Source: an uncultured Acinetobacter sp. (GTDB lineage: Bacteria > Cyanobacteriota > Vampirovibrionia > Gastranaerophilales > Gastranaerophilaceae). From it: a stretch of 11,622 nucleotides of DNA. The notes below the pieces were generated by a model. It saw only the letters and a program-made list of their open reading frames with translations. It was not told the origin of the DNA and ran no database searches. Where the stretch lies: NCBI GenBank assembly GCA_946623365.1, contig CAMORE010000061.1, positions 1-11,622 of the forward strand, in the 5' to 3' direction. Shown in pieces: positions 1 to 5,828 of this stretch. Each line of letters opens with the position of its first letter. Positions within the stretch are counted from its first letter, which is position 1. The position numbers and the translations under genes are program-made.

Positions 1-19
1 ATAAAACTGCTTTCTTCAT
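1..19 (-). CDS. possible start of a gene running off the left edge
   Basis: On the minus strand an ATG at 19-17 opens a frame reading MKKAVL before the window ends, a common type of bacterial N-terminus. No Shine-Dalgarno sequence lies upstream of it. Six codons are too few to name a product, and it may be chance. Confidence 0.2.
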
Positions 20-77
20 AATTAAAGATTAGCACAAAATGAAGTATTTTCCATGATTTATTAAAACTTCACCATAA

Positions 78-99
78 CCCTCTCCTCTGCAGGAGAGGG
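78..99. repeat. perfect 9-bp inverted repeat (hairpin) in intergenic DNA
   Basis: CCCTCTCCT at 78-86 is followed by a 4-nt loop (CTGC) and its exact reverse complement AGGAGAGGG at 91-99. The element is far more GC-rich than its surroundings. No T-run follows on either strand, so it is not a classical intrinsic terminator. It looks like a REP-like dispersed intergenic repeat or a structured RNA element. Apart from this hairpin and the possible edge ORF, I see nothing in 1-195. Confidence 0.6.
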
Positions 100-195
100 A
101 GCAAATAGGAAAGTCGTGTAAAAACCTGCAGAAACTTACACATAAATATAAGTATTAATATATATAATCTTTGTAGCACATTTTTTGATTAGATA

Positions 196-549
196 TTATA
201 CTTTATTATTTTTATTTGTAACAGCATCAATACCCGTTCCTAATATTGAAAGTATCAATGATGCTAAAAGTGCCCACCAGAAATTTGAAACTTCAACTCC
301 CGGAACAAGAAAACCTGCAAGCATAAATAATAAAGCATTAATAATAAAACCGAATAAACCTAGTGTAAGCATGTTAATAGGCATTGTTAAAAATGATATT
401 AGCGGTCTTAACAATGCATTTATTAATGCGATTACCACGACAAGAATTAATGCCGCTACAAATCCTGAAATTGAAATTCCGGGAAGCATCCATCCGATAA
501 AAAGTACTGCTAATGCAAACAAAATCCATCTAATAAGTATCATAACCAT
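196..549 (-). CDS. YvlD-like small membrane protein (phage holin 4_2 / DUF360 family)
   Basis: A 117-residue protein made almost entirely of four hydrophobic segments (about residues 4-22, 28-47, 55-80 and 88-107) with short polar loops. The central run containing NALLRPLISFLTMPIN and LTLGLFGFIINALLF is the signature of the superfamily IV holin-like family (PF04020; B. subtilis YvlD is a member). These are chromosomal inner-membrane proteins of unknown or envelope-related function; the holin label comes from topology, and no lysis gene is nearby. The ATG at 549 is chosen because AGAAAGGA (557-564) sits 7 nt upstream; a second in-frame ATG is at 543. The gene is monocistronic as far as the window shows, and I see no hairpin terminator after its stop. 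Confidence 0.88.
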   Translation of the reverse strand: MVMILIRWILFALAVLFIGWMLPGISISGFVAALILVVVIALINALLRPLISFLTMPINMLTLGLFGFIINALLFMLAGFLVPGVEVSNFWWALLASLILSILGTGIDAVTNKNNKV

Positions 550-581
550 ATTTTCATCCTTTCTTTATACAGAGTTTAAAT

Positions 582-587
582 ATTATA
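582..587 (-). promoter_or_regulatory. -10 box for the YvlD-like gene
   Basis: A perfect TATAAT on the minus strand lies about 30 nt upstream of the ATG at 549, giving a short 5' leader that holds the AGAAAGGA ribosome site. No good -35 match is found at 16-18 nt, so an activator or a weak -35 may be involved. Confidence 0.4.
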
Positions 588-641
588 GTCATTTTCAACA
601 ACATTAGCTTGGGCAGTCATAAATACTAATTATAAAATTTA

Positions 642-660
642 TGTAACAAATTGTAACAAT
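642..660. promoter_or_regulatory. possible operator: tandem TGTAACAA motif with palindrome
   Basis: TGTAACAA occurs at 642-649 and again at 652-659, exactly 10 bp (one helical turn) apart. The second copy forms an 11-bp palindrome, ATTGT-A-ACAAT (650-660). The site lies between the divergent YvlD-like gene and the small gene at 746, upstream of both. It resembles a DNA-binding-protein site; the protein is unknown. TTGTAA (651-656) could instead be a -35 box, paired with an extended -10 TGCTAAAGT ending at 680. Confidence 0.3.
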
Positions 661-745
661 ATTACTAAAAATGCTAAAGTTTTTTCAAATTATGCCGATA
701 TAAATATTACGGATAAGAAAAATGCATTTAGAAAGGAAAGCGGAT

Positions 746-904
746 ATGTTAAAAAAGATTACAACCCCATCTAATAATATGTTTTGCGGAGTTGAATTTA
801 TATTAAGAGGGGCAAAAAAACGACGGGCAATGGCTGTATCGAACGCTGTAGCAATTAACGCTGAATCAGGAATTCAGGTTAAGTTACAAGCAGTTAAAGG
901 ATAG
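746..904 (+). CDS. small basic protein, unknown; likely frameshifted at its 3' end
   Basis: A 52-codon frame from the ATG at 746 to the TAG at 902-904, with AGGAAAG about 6 nt upstream as ribosome site; a poorer in-frame ATG is at 722. The product is basic, with a KKRR cluster at about residues 24-27, and has no recognisable domain. Codon choice looks coding (GCN, GTN and GAA-rich). In the -1 frame the reading continues past the stop, open from 898 to the TAA at 958-960. It encodes VDLGFFDEAVRYIKKARV, a plausible protein tail, and ends 5 nt before a strong terminator. That suggests one gene of about 72 codons broken by a 1-nt indel near 898-903, or two overlapping mini-ORFs. No function is proposed. 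Confidence 0.45.
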   Translation: MLKKITTPSNNMFCGVEFILRGAKKRRAMAVSNAVAINAESGIQVKLQAVKG

Positions 905-960
905 TGGATTTGGGATTCTTTGACGAGGCTGTTCGTTACATAAAAAAAGCGAGAGTATAA
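904..960 (+). pseudogene. out-of-frame continuation of the small gene (or a separate mini-ORF)
   Basis: GTG at 904-906 overlaps the TAG of the upstream frame by one base. The frame runs 18 codons to TAA (958-960) and reads VDLGFFDEAVRYIKKARV. As a separate ORF, TTG at 910 would be 8 nt from AAAGGA (896-901), an ideal distance. Restoring one base near 900 would fuse it cleanly to the preceding frame. The terminator begins right after it, so the transcript unit ends here. Confidence 0.35.
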
Positions 961-965
961 AAATT

Positions 966-1003
966 CTATTCCCTGATGTAAAAAGTCAGGGAATAGTTTT
1001 TTT
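966..1003 (+). terminator. intrinsic terminator, probably bidirectional
   Basis: The 11-bp perfect stem CTATTCCCTGA (966-976) / TCAGGGAATAG (986-996) has a 9-nt loop and is followed by seven T (997-1003) on the + strand. That would end the small gene at 746-960. On the minus strand the same hairpin is followed by AATTTTTA. It lies just beyond the 3' end of rnpB, so it can also end that transcript. Confidence 0.85.
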
Positions 1004-1011
1004 GTATAAAA

Positions 1012-1406
1012 AAATAAAGCAGCTCATAAGCCGTGTTCTGTTCAGGATAGAATCCTTGATAATCATCTGTCTTGTATTAGGATTACTCCTAATCTCTAGC
1101 GATTACTCCAAGCTTGGCGGACACCTCAAACGCTTGATTCAATCTTGCATCCGACCGGGGGTTGCCTGGCCTACACTTCTCAGTAGTAGCCGGTGAGCTC
1201 TTACCTCACCTTTGCACCATCGCCTGTGAGTGTTGTTGAATATTGTTCAACCTACATTATTCCATCGGCAGTTTTTTGGGACACTAACATCCCCTTTCTG
1301 TGGTCCGATCCACCTGCTCACGCAGTCCGGAGTTTCTCCGGCGGTCTGTCCTTGGATGCACGGACTTTCCTCACCAAATTGGCGCGATTATCCGGCTGCT
1401 TTATTT
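1012..1406 (-). ncRNA. rnpB: RNase P RNA, bacterial class A
   Basis: This is the catalytic RNA of ribonuclease P, which removes 5' leaders from precursor tRNAs. On the minus strand the conserved 5' core GAGGAAAGTCCG is at 1372-1361 and the matching 3' core ACAGAACACGGCTTATGAGC at 1041-1022. The internal AGGTAAGAGCTCACC segment of the P10/P11 region is also present. The ends are set by the P1 helix: AAUAAAGCAGC near 1405-1395 pairs with GCUGCUUUAUU near 1023-1013. The length of about 395 nt is normal for class A. Several short ORFs can be drawn over this region and are spurious. A T-run follows P1 directly, and the 966-996 hairpin lies about 16 nt further on. Confidence 0.96.
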
Positions 1407-1412
1407 GAGTTT

Positions 1413-1418
1413 ATTATA
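1413..1418 (-). promoter_or_regulatory. -10 box of rnpB
   Basis: Minus-strand TATAAT ends 6 nt before the predicted rnpB 5' end (about 1406), the correct distance for transcription to start at the base of P1. The -35 region is only A/T-rich (TTTTAA at 17 nt). rnpB therefore seems to have its own promoter, although mgtE read-through could also reach it. Confidence 0.55.
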
Positions 1419-1462
1419 TATTAAAATTACTGGTATTAAAAGTCTTATATCGGAAAATAAAA

Positions 1463-2830
1463 TTATACAGCTATCAAGTACCAGGTAACGAGTGTAAGGT
1501 ATACGGCAAGACCGATTACATCAATTGTTGTTGCAATTACGGGACCTGAAGCTACAGCTGGATCAATATTTAATTTTTTAAGTATTAAAGGAGTACATGT
1601 TCCAATCATAGTAGCAATTGTCATGTTAAGTGACATTGCAATTCCGACAACAATTCCAAGCTGCACATGACCTTTCCATCCCCATGTTACTAACATTACC
1701 AATAATCCGAATATAGCACCGATACTTAATCCTGTTATAGTTTCTCTTATTAAATAATGCCATCCGGAACTCAGTGTTATTTGTCCTGTTGACATACCGC
1801 GAACCATTAGTGTTATACTTTGTGTCCCAATGTTTCCGCCAAGACCTGCCAACAATGGCATAAAGGCTGCTACTATAGGAAGCGCCGTAAATGTTTTATC
1901 ATATCTATTAGTTATTGTAACTGCTATAAATTCACCGATAAGCGTTATTAAAAGCCAAGGGATGCGAGCACGAATTGCGTGACCTATGCTTCCTGTTAAG
2001 ACATCGTCATCATCATCGCCTAAATCGGTAACAATACCTGAAGACTGCAAGATTTCATCAGTGGTCTCTTCTTCTACGATATCCTGAACATCATCCCAAG
2101 TTACAACTCCCTTAAGGTGGTTGTATAAGTCGACAACGGGAAGCGCATTGAACTGGTATTTCATAAACACATCTGCAATATAATCCTGATAATCATCAAC
2201 ATGGATTTTAACTATATCGCTTTTCATTATGTCCGATACGTTCATGTTAACAGGAGTTGTCATAAGTGTCCTCAATGATAAAACTCCGACCAGATGCAGA
2301 TTTTTATCAACAACATATGCGTAATAAAGTTCCATGTTATCTTTTTCGGCTTTAATACGAATAGTGTCTAATGCTTCCTGAACAGTCATGTTATCATAAA
2401 CCGTTAAAACCAGAGGGTTCATGATACCACCTGCTGTATCTTCGTTGTAGGTTAACAATTCTTGGACTTCAGAAGAAAACTTTTGCGGTAAACTTTCCAA
2501 AAAAGCTTCCGTATCATCTTCTTCCATGTTTCCTAAAACATCTGCAGCTTCATCGTGCGGAAGTTTTGATACAAGTCTTGATGCCAAATTTTCATCAATA
2601 TCACCAAGTATTTCTACTTGCAATTGGGCAGGCAAGTACTCAATTACATCTGAAGCAAGTTCTTCATTAATATTAGTAATACAGCATAAGCGCTCTTCAG
2701 GTTTTAACTCCTGAAAAATATCCGCAAGGTCAGCTGAGTGAAAAGTTTCAAGCTCTTCTCTGAGTTGAGTATTATCACCATTTTCAATTAATTCTCTTAT
2801 TCTGTCTATCGTGTTTTCAATATTAATCAT
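1463..2830 (-). CDS. mgtE: magnesium transporter MgtE
   Basis: A 455-residue Mg2+ channel/transporter of the inner membrane; length is normal. In order: the helical MgtE N domain (about residues 10-130), two CBS domains (about 135-260) that sense Mg2+ and close the pore, an acidic linker with a run of five Asp (about 275-280) leading to the plug helix, and a five-helix pore domain (about 290-455). Family motifs visible are GGNIGTQS in the pore domain and DPAVASGP followed by TTIDVIG. D437 corresponds to the ion-selectivity aspartate of Thermus MgtE. The ATG at 2830 has AAGGT (2838-2842) 7 nt upstream. yajQ lies 56 nt upstream in the same direction, probably cotranscribed. No M-box riboswitch fits in that gap, so Mg2+ control is likely through the CBS domains. 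Confidence 0.96.
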   Translation of the reverse strand: MINIENTIDRIRELIENGDNTQLREELETFHSADLADIFQELKPEERLCCITNINEELASDVIEYLPAQLQVEILGDIDENLASRLVSKLPHDEAADVLGNMEEDDTEAFLESLPQKFSSEVQELLTYNEDTAGGIMNPLVLTVYDNMTVQEALDTIRIKAEKDNMELYYAYVVDKNLHLVGVLSLRTLMTTPVNMNVSDIMKSDIVKIHVDDYQDYIADVFMKYQFNALPVVDLYNHLKGVVTWDDVQDIVEEETTDEILQSSGIVTDLGDDDDDVLTGSIGHAIRARIPWLLITLIGEFIAVTITNRYDKTFTALPIVAAFMPLLAGLGGNIGTQSITLMVRGMSTGQITLSSGWHYLIRETITGLSIGAIFGLLVMLVTWGWKGHVQLGIVVGIAMSLNMTIATMIGTCTPLILKKLNIDPAVASGPVIATTIDVIGLAVYLTLVTWYLIAV

Positions 2831-2840
2831 AGCTTGTACC

Positions 2841-2873
2841 TTATCTGTCTTCAGCAGCGGCTTCCGAATTCAT
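2841..2873 (-). CDS. 10-codon leader-like mini-ORF ahead of mgtE
   Basis: Minus-strand ATG at 2873 opens MNSEAAAEDR and stops at TAA 2843-2841. Its ribosome site AGAGGA (2883-2888) overlaps the yajQ stop codon, and its own stop overlaps the mgtE ribosome site (2838-2842). It is not in frame with mgtE. This looks like a stop/start relay for translational coupling or a regulatory leader peptide. An ORF this short can occur by chance. Confidence 0.25.
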   Translation of the reverse strand: MNSEAAAEDR

Positions 2874-2886
2874 AATGTTATTTCCT

Positions 2887-3387
2887 CTATCTATAGTTTG
2901 TAAACTGTAGAGGTATGTCATATTTATCTTCATTTTTTCTTAAAAGTCCGATTACATCTTGTAAATCATCTTTACTTTTACCGCTGACACGAACCTGTTC
3001 TCCCTGAATGGATGCTTGAACTTTTAATTTTGAATCTTTGATATCTGCGACTATTTTTTTAGCTAATTCTTGTGTTAAACCTTTTTTTAAATTAAAAACT
3101 TGTCTGACATTCCCTCCTAAGGCATTTTCCATTGGCTGCGGATCAAGAATTTTAATGCTTAAGTTTCTTTTTACAAGCTTAGTTTGAAGAATATCAAAAA
3201 TATTTCTTAATTTCATTTCATCATTTGTAGTAATTGTTATTGATTTATCACCTTCTAAGTCAATGGATGAGTTAGAATTTTTTAAATCAAAACGTGAAGT
3301 TAAATCTCTTTTTACTTGGTCTACAGCGTTTACCAATTCTTGTTTGTCGAACTCGGATACAACGTCAAAACTGCAATCTTTAGCCAT
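2887..3387 (-). CDS. yajQ: YajQ family nucleotide-binding protein
   Basis: A 166-residue cytoplasmic protein of the YajQ/DUF520 (PF04461) family, two ferredoxin-like folds in tandem; E. coli YajQ is about the same length. The diagnostic start SFDVVSEFDKQELVNAVDQ is at residues 6-24. The central ILDPQPMENALGG and the C-terminal QGEQVRVSGKSKDDLQ and DIPLQFTNYR motifs are also clear. Members bind nucleotides or tRNA, and some act as cyclic-di-GMP effectors; which applies here cannot be told. The ATG at 3387 has AGGAG 6 nt upstream. It is probably the first gene of a yajQ-mgtE unit and is divergent from ispF. Confidence 0.95.
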   Translation of the reverse strand: MAKDCSFDVVSEFDKQELVNAVDQVKRDLTSRFDLKNSNSSIDLEGDKSITITTNDEMKLRNIFDILQTKLVKRNLSIKILDPQPMENALGGNVRQVFNLKKGLTQELAKKIVADIKDSKLKVQASIQGEQVRVSGKSKDDLQDVIGLLRKNEDKYDIPLQFTNYR

Positions 3388-3487
3388 AATAAACTCCTAT
3401 ATTTGTATTATGAATTTATAATATCATAAAAATTACTAAGTGTATGATGATAACAATTTATGATAGTATAAATATGAGGTGTAAATT
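3388..3487. promoter_or_regulatory. divergent promoter region yajQ / ispF
   Basis: This 100-nt, strongly AT-rich gap separates two divergent genes. Minus-strand TATTAT at about 3420-3425 is a candidate -10 for yajQ. On the + strand TATGAT (3459-3464) and TATAAA (3467-3472) are candidates for ispF; the latter would leave only a very short leader before GAGGTG. No consensus -35 box is evident for either gene. Confidence 0.4.
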
Positions 3488-3976
3488 ATGAGCAATCAAA
3501 CATACAGAATCGGTATAGGATACGATATTCACAGATTTGCCGAGAATAGAGATTTAATTTTAGGCGGAATAAAAATTCCTTATGAAAAAGGGTTGATGGG
3601 ACATTCCGATGCGGATGCGCTAATCCATGCTATTATAGATGCTCTTTTAGGTGCACTTTCATTGCAAGATATAGGAACGCTTTTCCCTGATACTGACGAA
3701 AAATATAAAAATGCAAATAGTGTTGAATTATTAAAAAATGTCATGAACTTAGTTGAAGAGCGCGGATACAAAATTAATAATATTGATTCAAATATAATTG
3801 CTCAAGCTCCGAAAATGATGCCATATATACCTCAAATGAAGCAAAAGCTTGCACAAGTATTAAACATTGATATTAATAGTATTTCCATAAAGGCAAAGAC
3901 TAAGGAAGGTTTAGACTCTGTAGGCGAAAAGCTGAGTATAGAATGTAATGCCGTAGTTATGCTTGAACATGTTTAA
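3488..3976 (+). CDS. ispF: 2-C-methyl-D-erythritol 2,4-cyclodiphosphate synthase
   Basis: Fifth enzyme of the MEP (non-mevalonate) isoprenoid pathway: converts CDP-methylerythritol 2-phosphate to the 2,4-cyclodiphosphate and CMP. At 162 residues the length is standard for this trimeric cytoplasmic enzyme. The metal-binding signature is complete: D13-x-H15 in GIGYDIHRF, and H47 in HSDADALIHA. DIGTLFPDTD (residues 61-70) and the C-terminal substrate-loop region IKAKTKEGLDSVGE are also present. The ATG at 3488 follows GAGGTG at a 6-nt distance. It is a single gene here and faces the HEAT-like gene tail to tail with only 3 nt between stop codons. Confidence 0.97.
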   Translation: MSNQTYRIGIGYDIHRFAENRDLILGGIKIPYEKGLMGHSDADALIHAIIDALLGALSLQDIGTLFPDTDEKYKNANSVELLKNVMNLVEERGYKINNIDSNIIAQAPKMMPYIPQMKQKLAQVLNIDINSISIKAKTKEGLDSVGEKLSIECNAVVMLEHV

Positions 3977-3979
3977 TAA

Positions 3980-5155
3980 TTAAAGAACTTCAATAATCTG
4001 TTTGATATTGTCATTAGTAATGTGATTTAGAGCTAATTCTTTGTGAGAAGAATTTAATGCATGTTTCTCCTTTAATGCCGTTAATACTTTTAACACAAGA
4101 GTCTGATTTGAACTTTCCAAAAGTGTTTCAAGTTCTTCTATGTCATTGATATAATCAACCGCAAAAAATACAAAATCACTTTCTTCAAACACTTCCTCAT
4201 ATAAAAGGCTGTTCAACTTATTTACATTTACTTCCTTAAGGAATTTATTTATATTTGCTATTTCATCTTTTGTATTTTTGTCACAATCAAACAGATACTC
4301 TTCGTTTTCTGCAAGTGATGCAAATTTCTCTCCTGCCATTCTTAATAACAAAGCAGAAGTGCTTGTTAAATTGTTAAAATACAAATTTTCGAATATCTGC
4401 AGCAAATTAAAATCTATTGCTGAGTTTGGCGGTATAATTTCAGGAATTGCATTAACAATATTGCATAAAACTAATATTCCGTTATCAAAGCTATTTTCAA
4501 GTAAAATTTCTAAATCTGTAAGATAAGGAATTTCGCTGGCAATATTTTCCGATAACGATGATTTTTTCATTACATTTAAAATCGATTCTAAAGCATCGCA
4601 AGCACCGTATGTAACTAAAAATTTTATTCCGTCATACTGTTCAAACTCATCTGCTGAATTTAATTTATTTAAAGCATTTTCTTTTGATATAGTATCTCCG
4701 CACTTAGACAAAAGCTCAATTGCATTATTAGAAATATACTCATCCTCAGAATTAGCAAGTTCTCTAACATATTCTATAATATCTGAATTTATATTTTTTT
4801 TGAATAATGATAAGAATTTTAGTGCATAAGCTTTATTTGAATTGTTTCCGTTTAGCAGATAACTTTTAACCTTATCAAGTAATTCACTTCCCCCGAATTC
4901 AAATAAAACTTCTGACATCATATCGTCATAAGAAGAAGAATAATAATCCCAAAATTTAAATAAATTCATATAATTATTTTTATTACAAGCTTGTTTAATT
5001 CTTTTTGCAACATTATTTTTTACAAAATCGAACAAAAAATCATCTTGTTTAACAAGTTTTTTATATAACTCAACATCAGGAGTGTTAACAAGAATTTTAG
5101 CTGCTTGCTCAAACTCCGCAGGGTTTTTCCCTGTGATACTTTTAAATAAATCCAT
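3980..5155 (-). CDS. uncharacterised HEAT-like helical-repeat protein
   Basis: I do not recognise the family. The 391-residue sequence has no signal peptide or membrane segment. It is acidic and Asn/Lys-rich and predicted by eye to be all-helical. Repeating helical pairs such as KAYALKFLSLFKKN, YISNNAIELLSKCGD and YDGIKFLVTYGACDAL (about residues 105-190) are typical of HEAT/Armadillo-like solenoids, which are scaffolds for protein binding. The C-terminal part (about 330-391), with NQTLVLKVLTALKEKHAL, continues the pattern. Start at 5155: only a weak GGA lies upstream, but the DprA-like gene stops 6 nt earlier, so translation is probably coupled. Cotranscription suggests a functional link with that protein; none is known to me. 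Confidence 0.75.
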   Translation of the reverse strand: MDLFKSITGKNPAEFEQAAKILVNTPDVELYKKLVKQDDFLFDFVKNNVAKRIKQACNKNNYMNLFKFWDYYSSSYDDMMSEVLFEFGGSELLDKVKSYLLNGNNSNKAYALKFLSLFKKNINSDIIEYVRELANSEDEYISNNAIELLSKCGDTISKENALNKLNSADEFEQYDGIKFLVTYGACDALESILNVMKKSSLSENIASEIPYLTDLEILLENSFDNGILVLCNIVNAIPEIIPPNSAIDFNLLQIFENLYFNNLTSTSALLLRMAGEKFASLAENEEYLFDCDKNTKDEIANINKFLKEVNVNKLNSLLYEEVFEESDFVFFAVDYINDIEELETLLESSNQTLVLKVLTALKEKHALNSSHKELALNHITNDNIKQIIEVL

Positions 5156-5161
5156 ACTTAA

Positions 5162-5740
5162 TTAATCCAAATAGAAAACTGTAATAACTTTGTGATTCTC
5201 TTCAGCATACTCAACTGCCCTGTGAAGAGTTTTACTTGTGTGGGATAAGAAACAAATCATTTGGTTACAGTCATCAATAATTTCTCTGTTGCAAACTCTT
5301 GAAGCATCAGCTAATGTCATCATAGCTCTGTCAGAATGTTCAACAATATTAGGAACTCCTATTAACTGATCCTGAACATCGGATGGCTGCTGTCCTATAG
5401 TTTGCGGTAAAATAACTTTTAATTTATCAGGGTTAGATTTCATTGCACCTCTAATTGCAGCTGCATTTGTACCGCAAGAACCACCTGATGTTATTATAGT
5501 ATTGCCTTGCTGTACAAGAGCTGTAGCAAGAGTTTCAATCATTTGCTGATGTGTAATGGCAAGATTACGTGAACCTATGATTGCAATCCTTTTAGCAGGT
5601 TGTTTAATAGTAGCTAACTCCATTGCAAGCTCATCAACTGTATCAGGAGCTGAATCTGCACTGTCTAAATCTCCAACAGGAACCATAATAGATGGCTGTT
5701 GTTGTTCATTTTCATCAATAGAATCCATAATTTCAATCAT
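5162..5740 (-). CDS. DprA/SLOG-like Rossmann protein (cyanobacterial-type)
   Basis: A 192-residue protein. After an acidic, Gln-rich N-terminal stretch (about 1-45) comes a Rossmann-type domain with IAIIGSRNLAITHQQ (from about residue 52) and the glycine loop TSGGSCGTNAA (about 84-94). Later motifs are VILPQ, CNREIIDDCNQMICF and a terminal VITVFYLD. It resembles the nucleotide-binding part of DprA/Smf and the SLOG/LOG superfamily, and especially a short family in cyanobacterial genomes often called DNA recombination-mediator protein A. Full DprA is longer, so a role in DNA uptake is not implied. The ATG at 5740 is preferred over an upstream ATG at 5803: it has AAGGTGA close upstream, the 5803 start has none, and 5803 lies upstream of the predicted transcription start. 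Confidence 0.8.
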   Translation of the reverse strand: MIEIMDSIDENEQQQPSIMVPVGDLDSADSAPDTVDELAMELATIKQPAKRIAIIGSRNLAITHQQMIETLATALVQQGNTIITSGGSCGTNAAAIRGAMKSNPDKLKVILPQTIGQQPSDVQDQLIGVPNIVEHSDRAMMTLADASRVCNREIIDDCNQMICFLSHTSKTLHRAVEYAEENHKVITVFYLD

Positions 5741-5779
5741 TTGTTCACCTTCTTGAGTATTGTCTTTTATTCTTATTTT

Positions 5780-5808
5780 TTGTATGCTTTTTAATAATAG
5801 CATAAAAT
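5780..5808 (+). promoter_or_regulatory. candidate promoter of the pcrA operon
   Basis: TTGTAT (5780-5785), a 17-nt spacer and TAAAAT (5803-5808) form a sigma70-like promoter on the + strand, predicted to start near 5815, about 14 nt before the helicase ATG. The -35 match is only half, the -10 match five of six. It interleaves with the opposing promoter at 5794-5822. Confidence 0.35.
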
Positions 5809-5822
5809 TCAGATTTTGGGAA
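5794..5822 (-). promoter_or_regulatory. promoter of the DprA-like / HEAT gene pair
   Basis: On the minus strand TTCCCA (5822-5817), a 17-nt spacer and TATTAT (5799-5794) preceded by TGC give an extended -10 promoter. Transcription would start near 5787, leaving a leader of about 46 nt before the ATG at 5740. This supports the shorter DprA-like start. Confidence 0.5.
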
Positions 5823-5828
5823 TAGGTG

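Noticed and set aside
196..549. Prophage remnant suggested by the holin-like family name
   Set aside because: No endolysin, integrase or structural phage gene is nearby; this family is mostly chromosomal and not phage-borne.
185..607. A 140-codon + strand ORF
   Set aside because: It lies opposite the well-supported YvlD-like membrane gene and its protein shows no family features; it is an antisense shadow.
888..904. Programmed -1 frameshift site in the small gene
   Set aside because: No in-phase X XXY YYZ heptamer and no obvious downstream pseudoknot; an indel or separate mini-ORF is simpler.
1002..1488. Several 60-70 codon + strand ORFs
   Set aside because: They overlie the RNase P RNA gene, whose conserved cores and P1 pairing explain the sequence.
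2831..2886. M-box (ykoK) Mg2+ riboswitch ahead of mgtE
   Set aside because: The gap is only 56 nt, too short for the M-box, and none of its conserved segments is visible.
5741..5803. Longer N-terminus of the DprA-like protein from ATG 5803
   Set aside because: No ribosome site precedes it, and the predicted transcription start near 5787 lies downstream of that codon.
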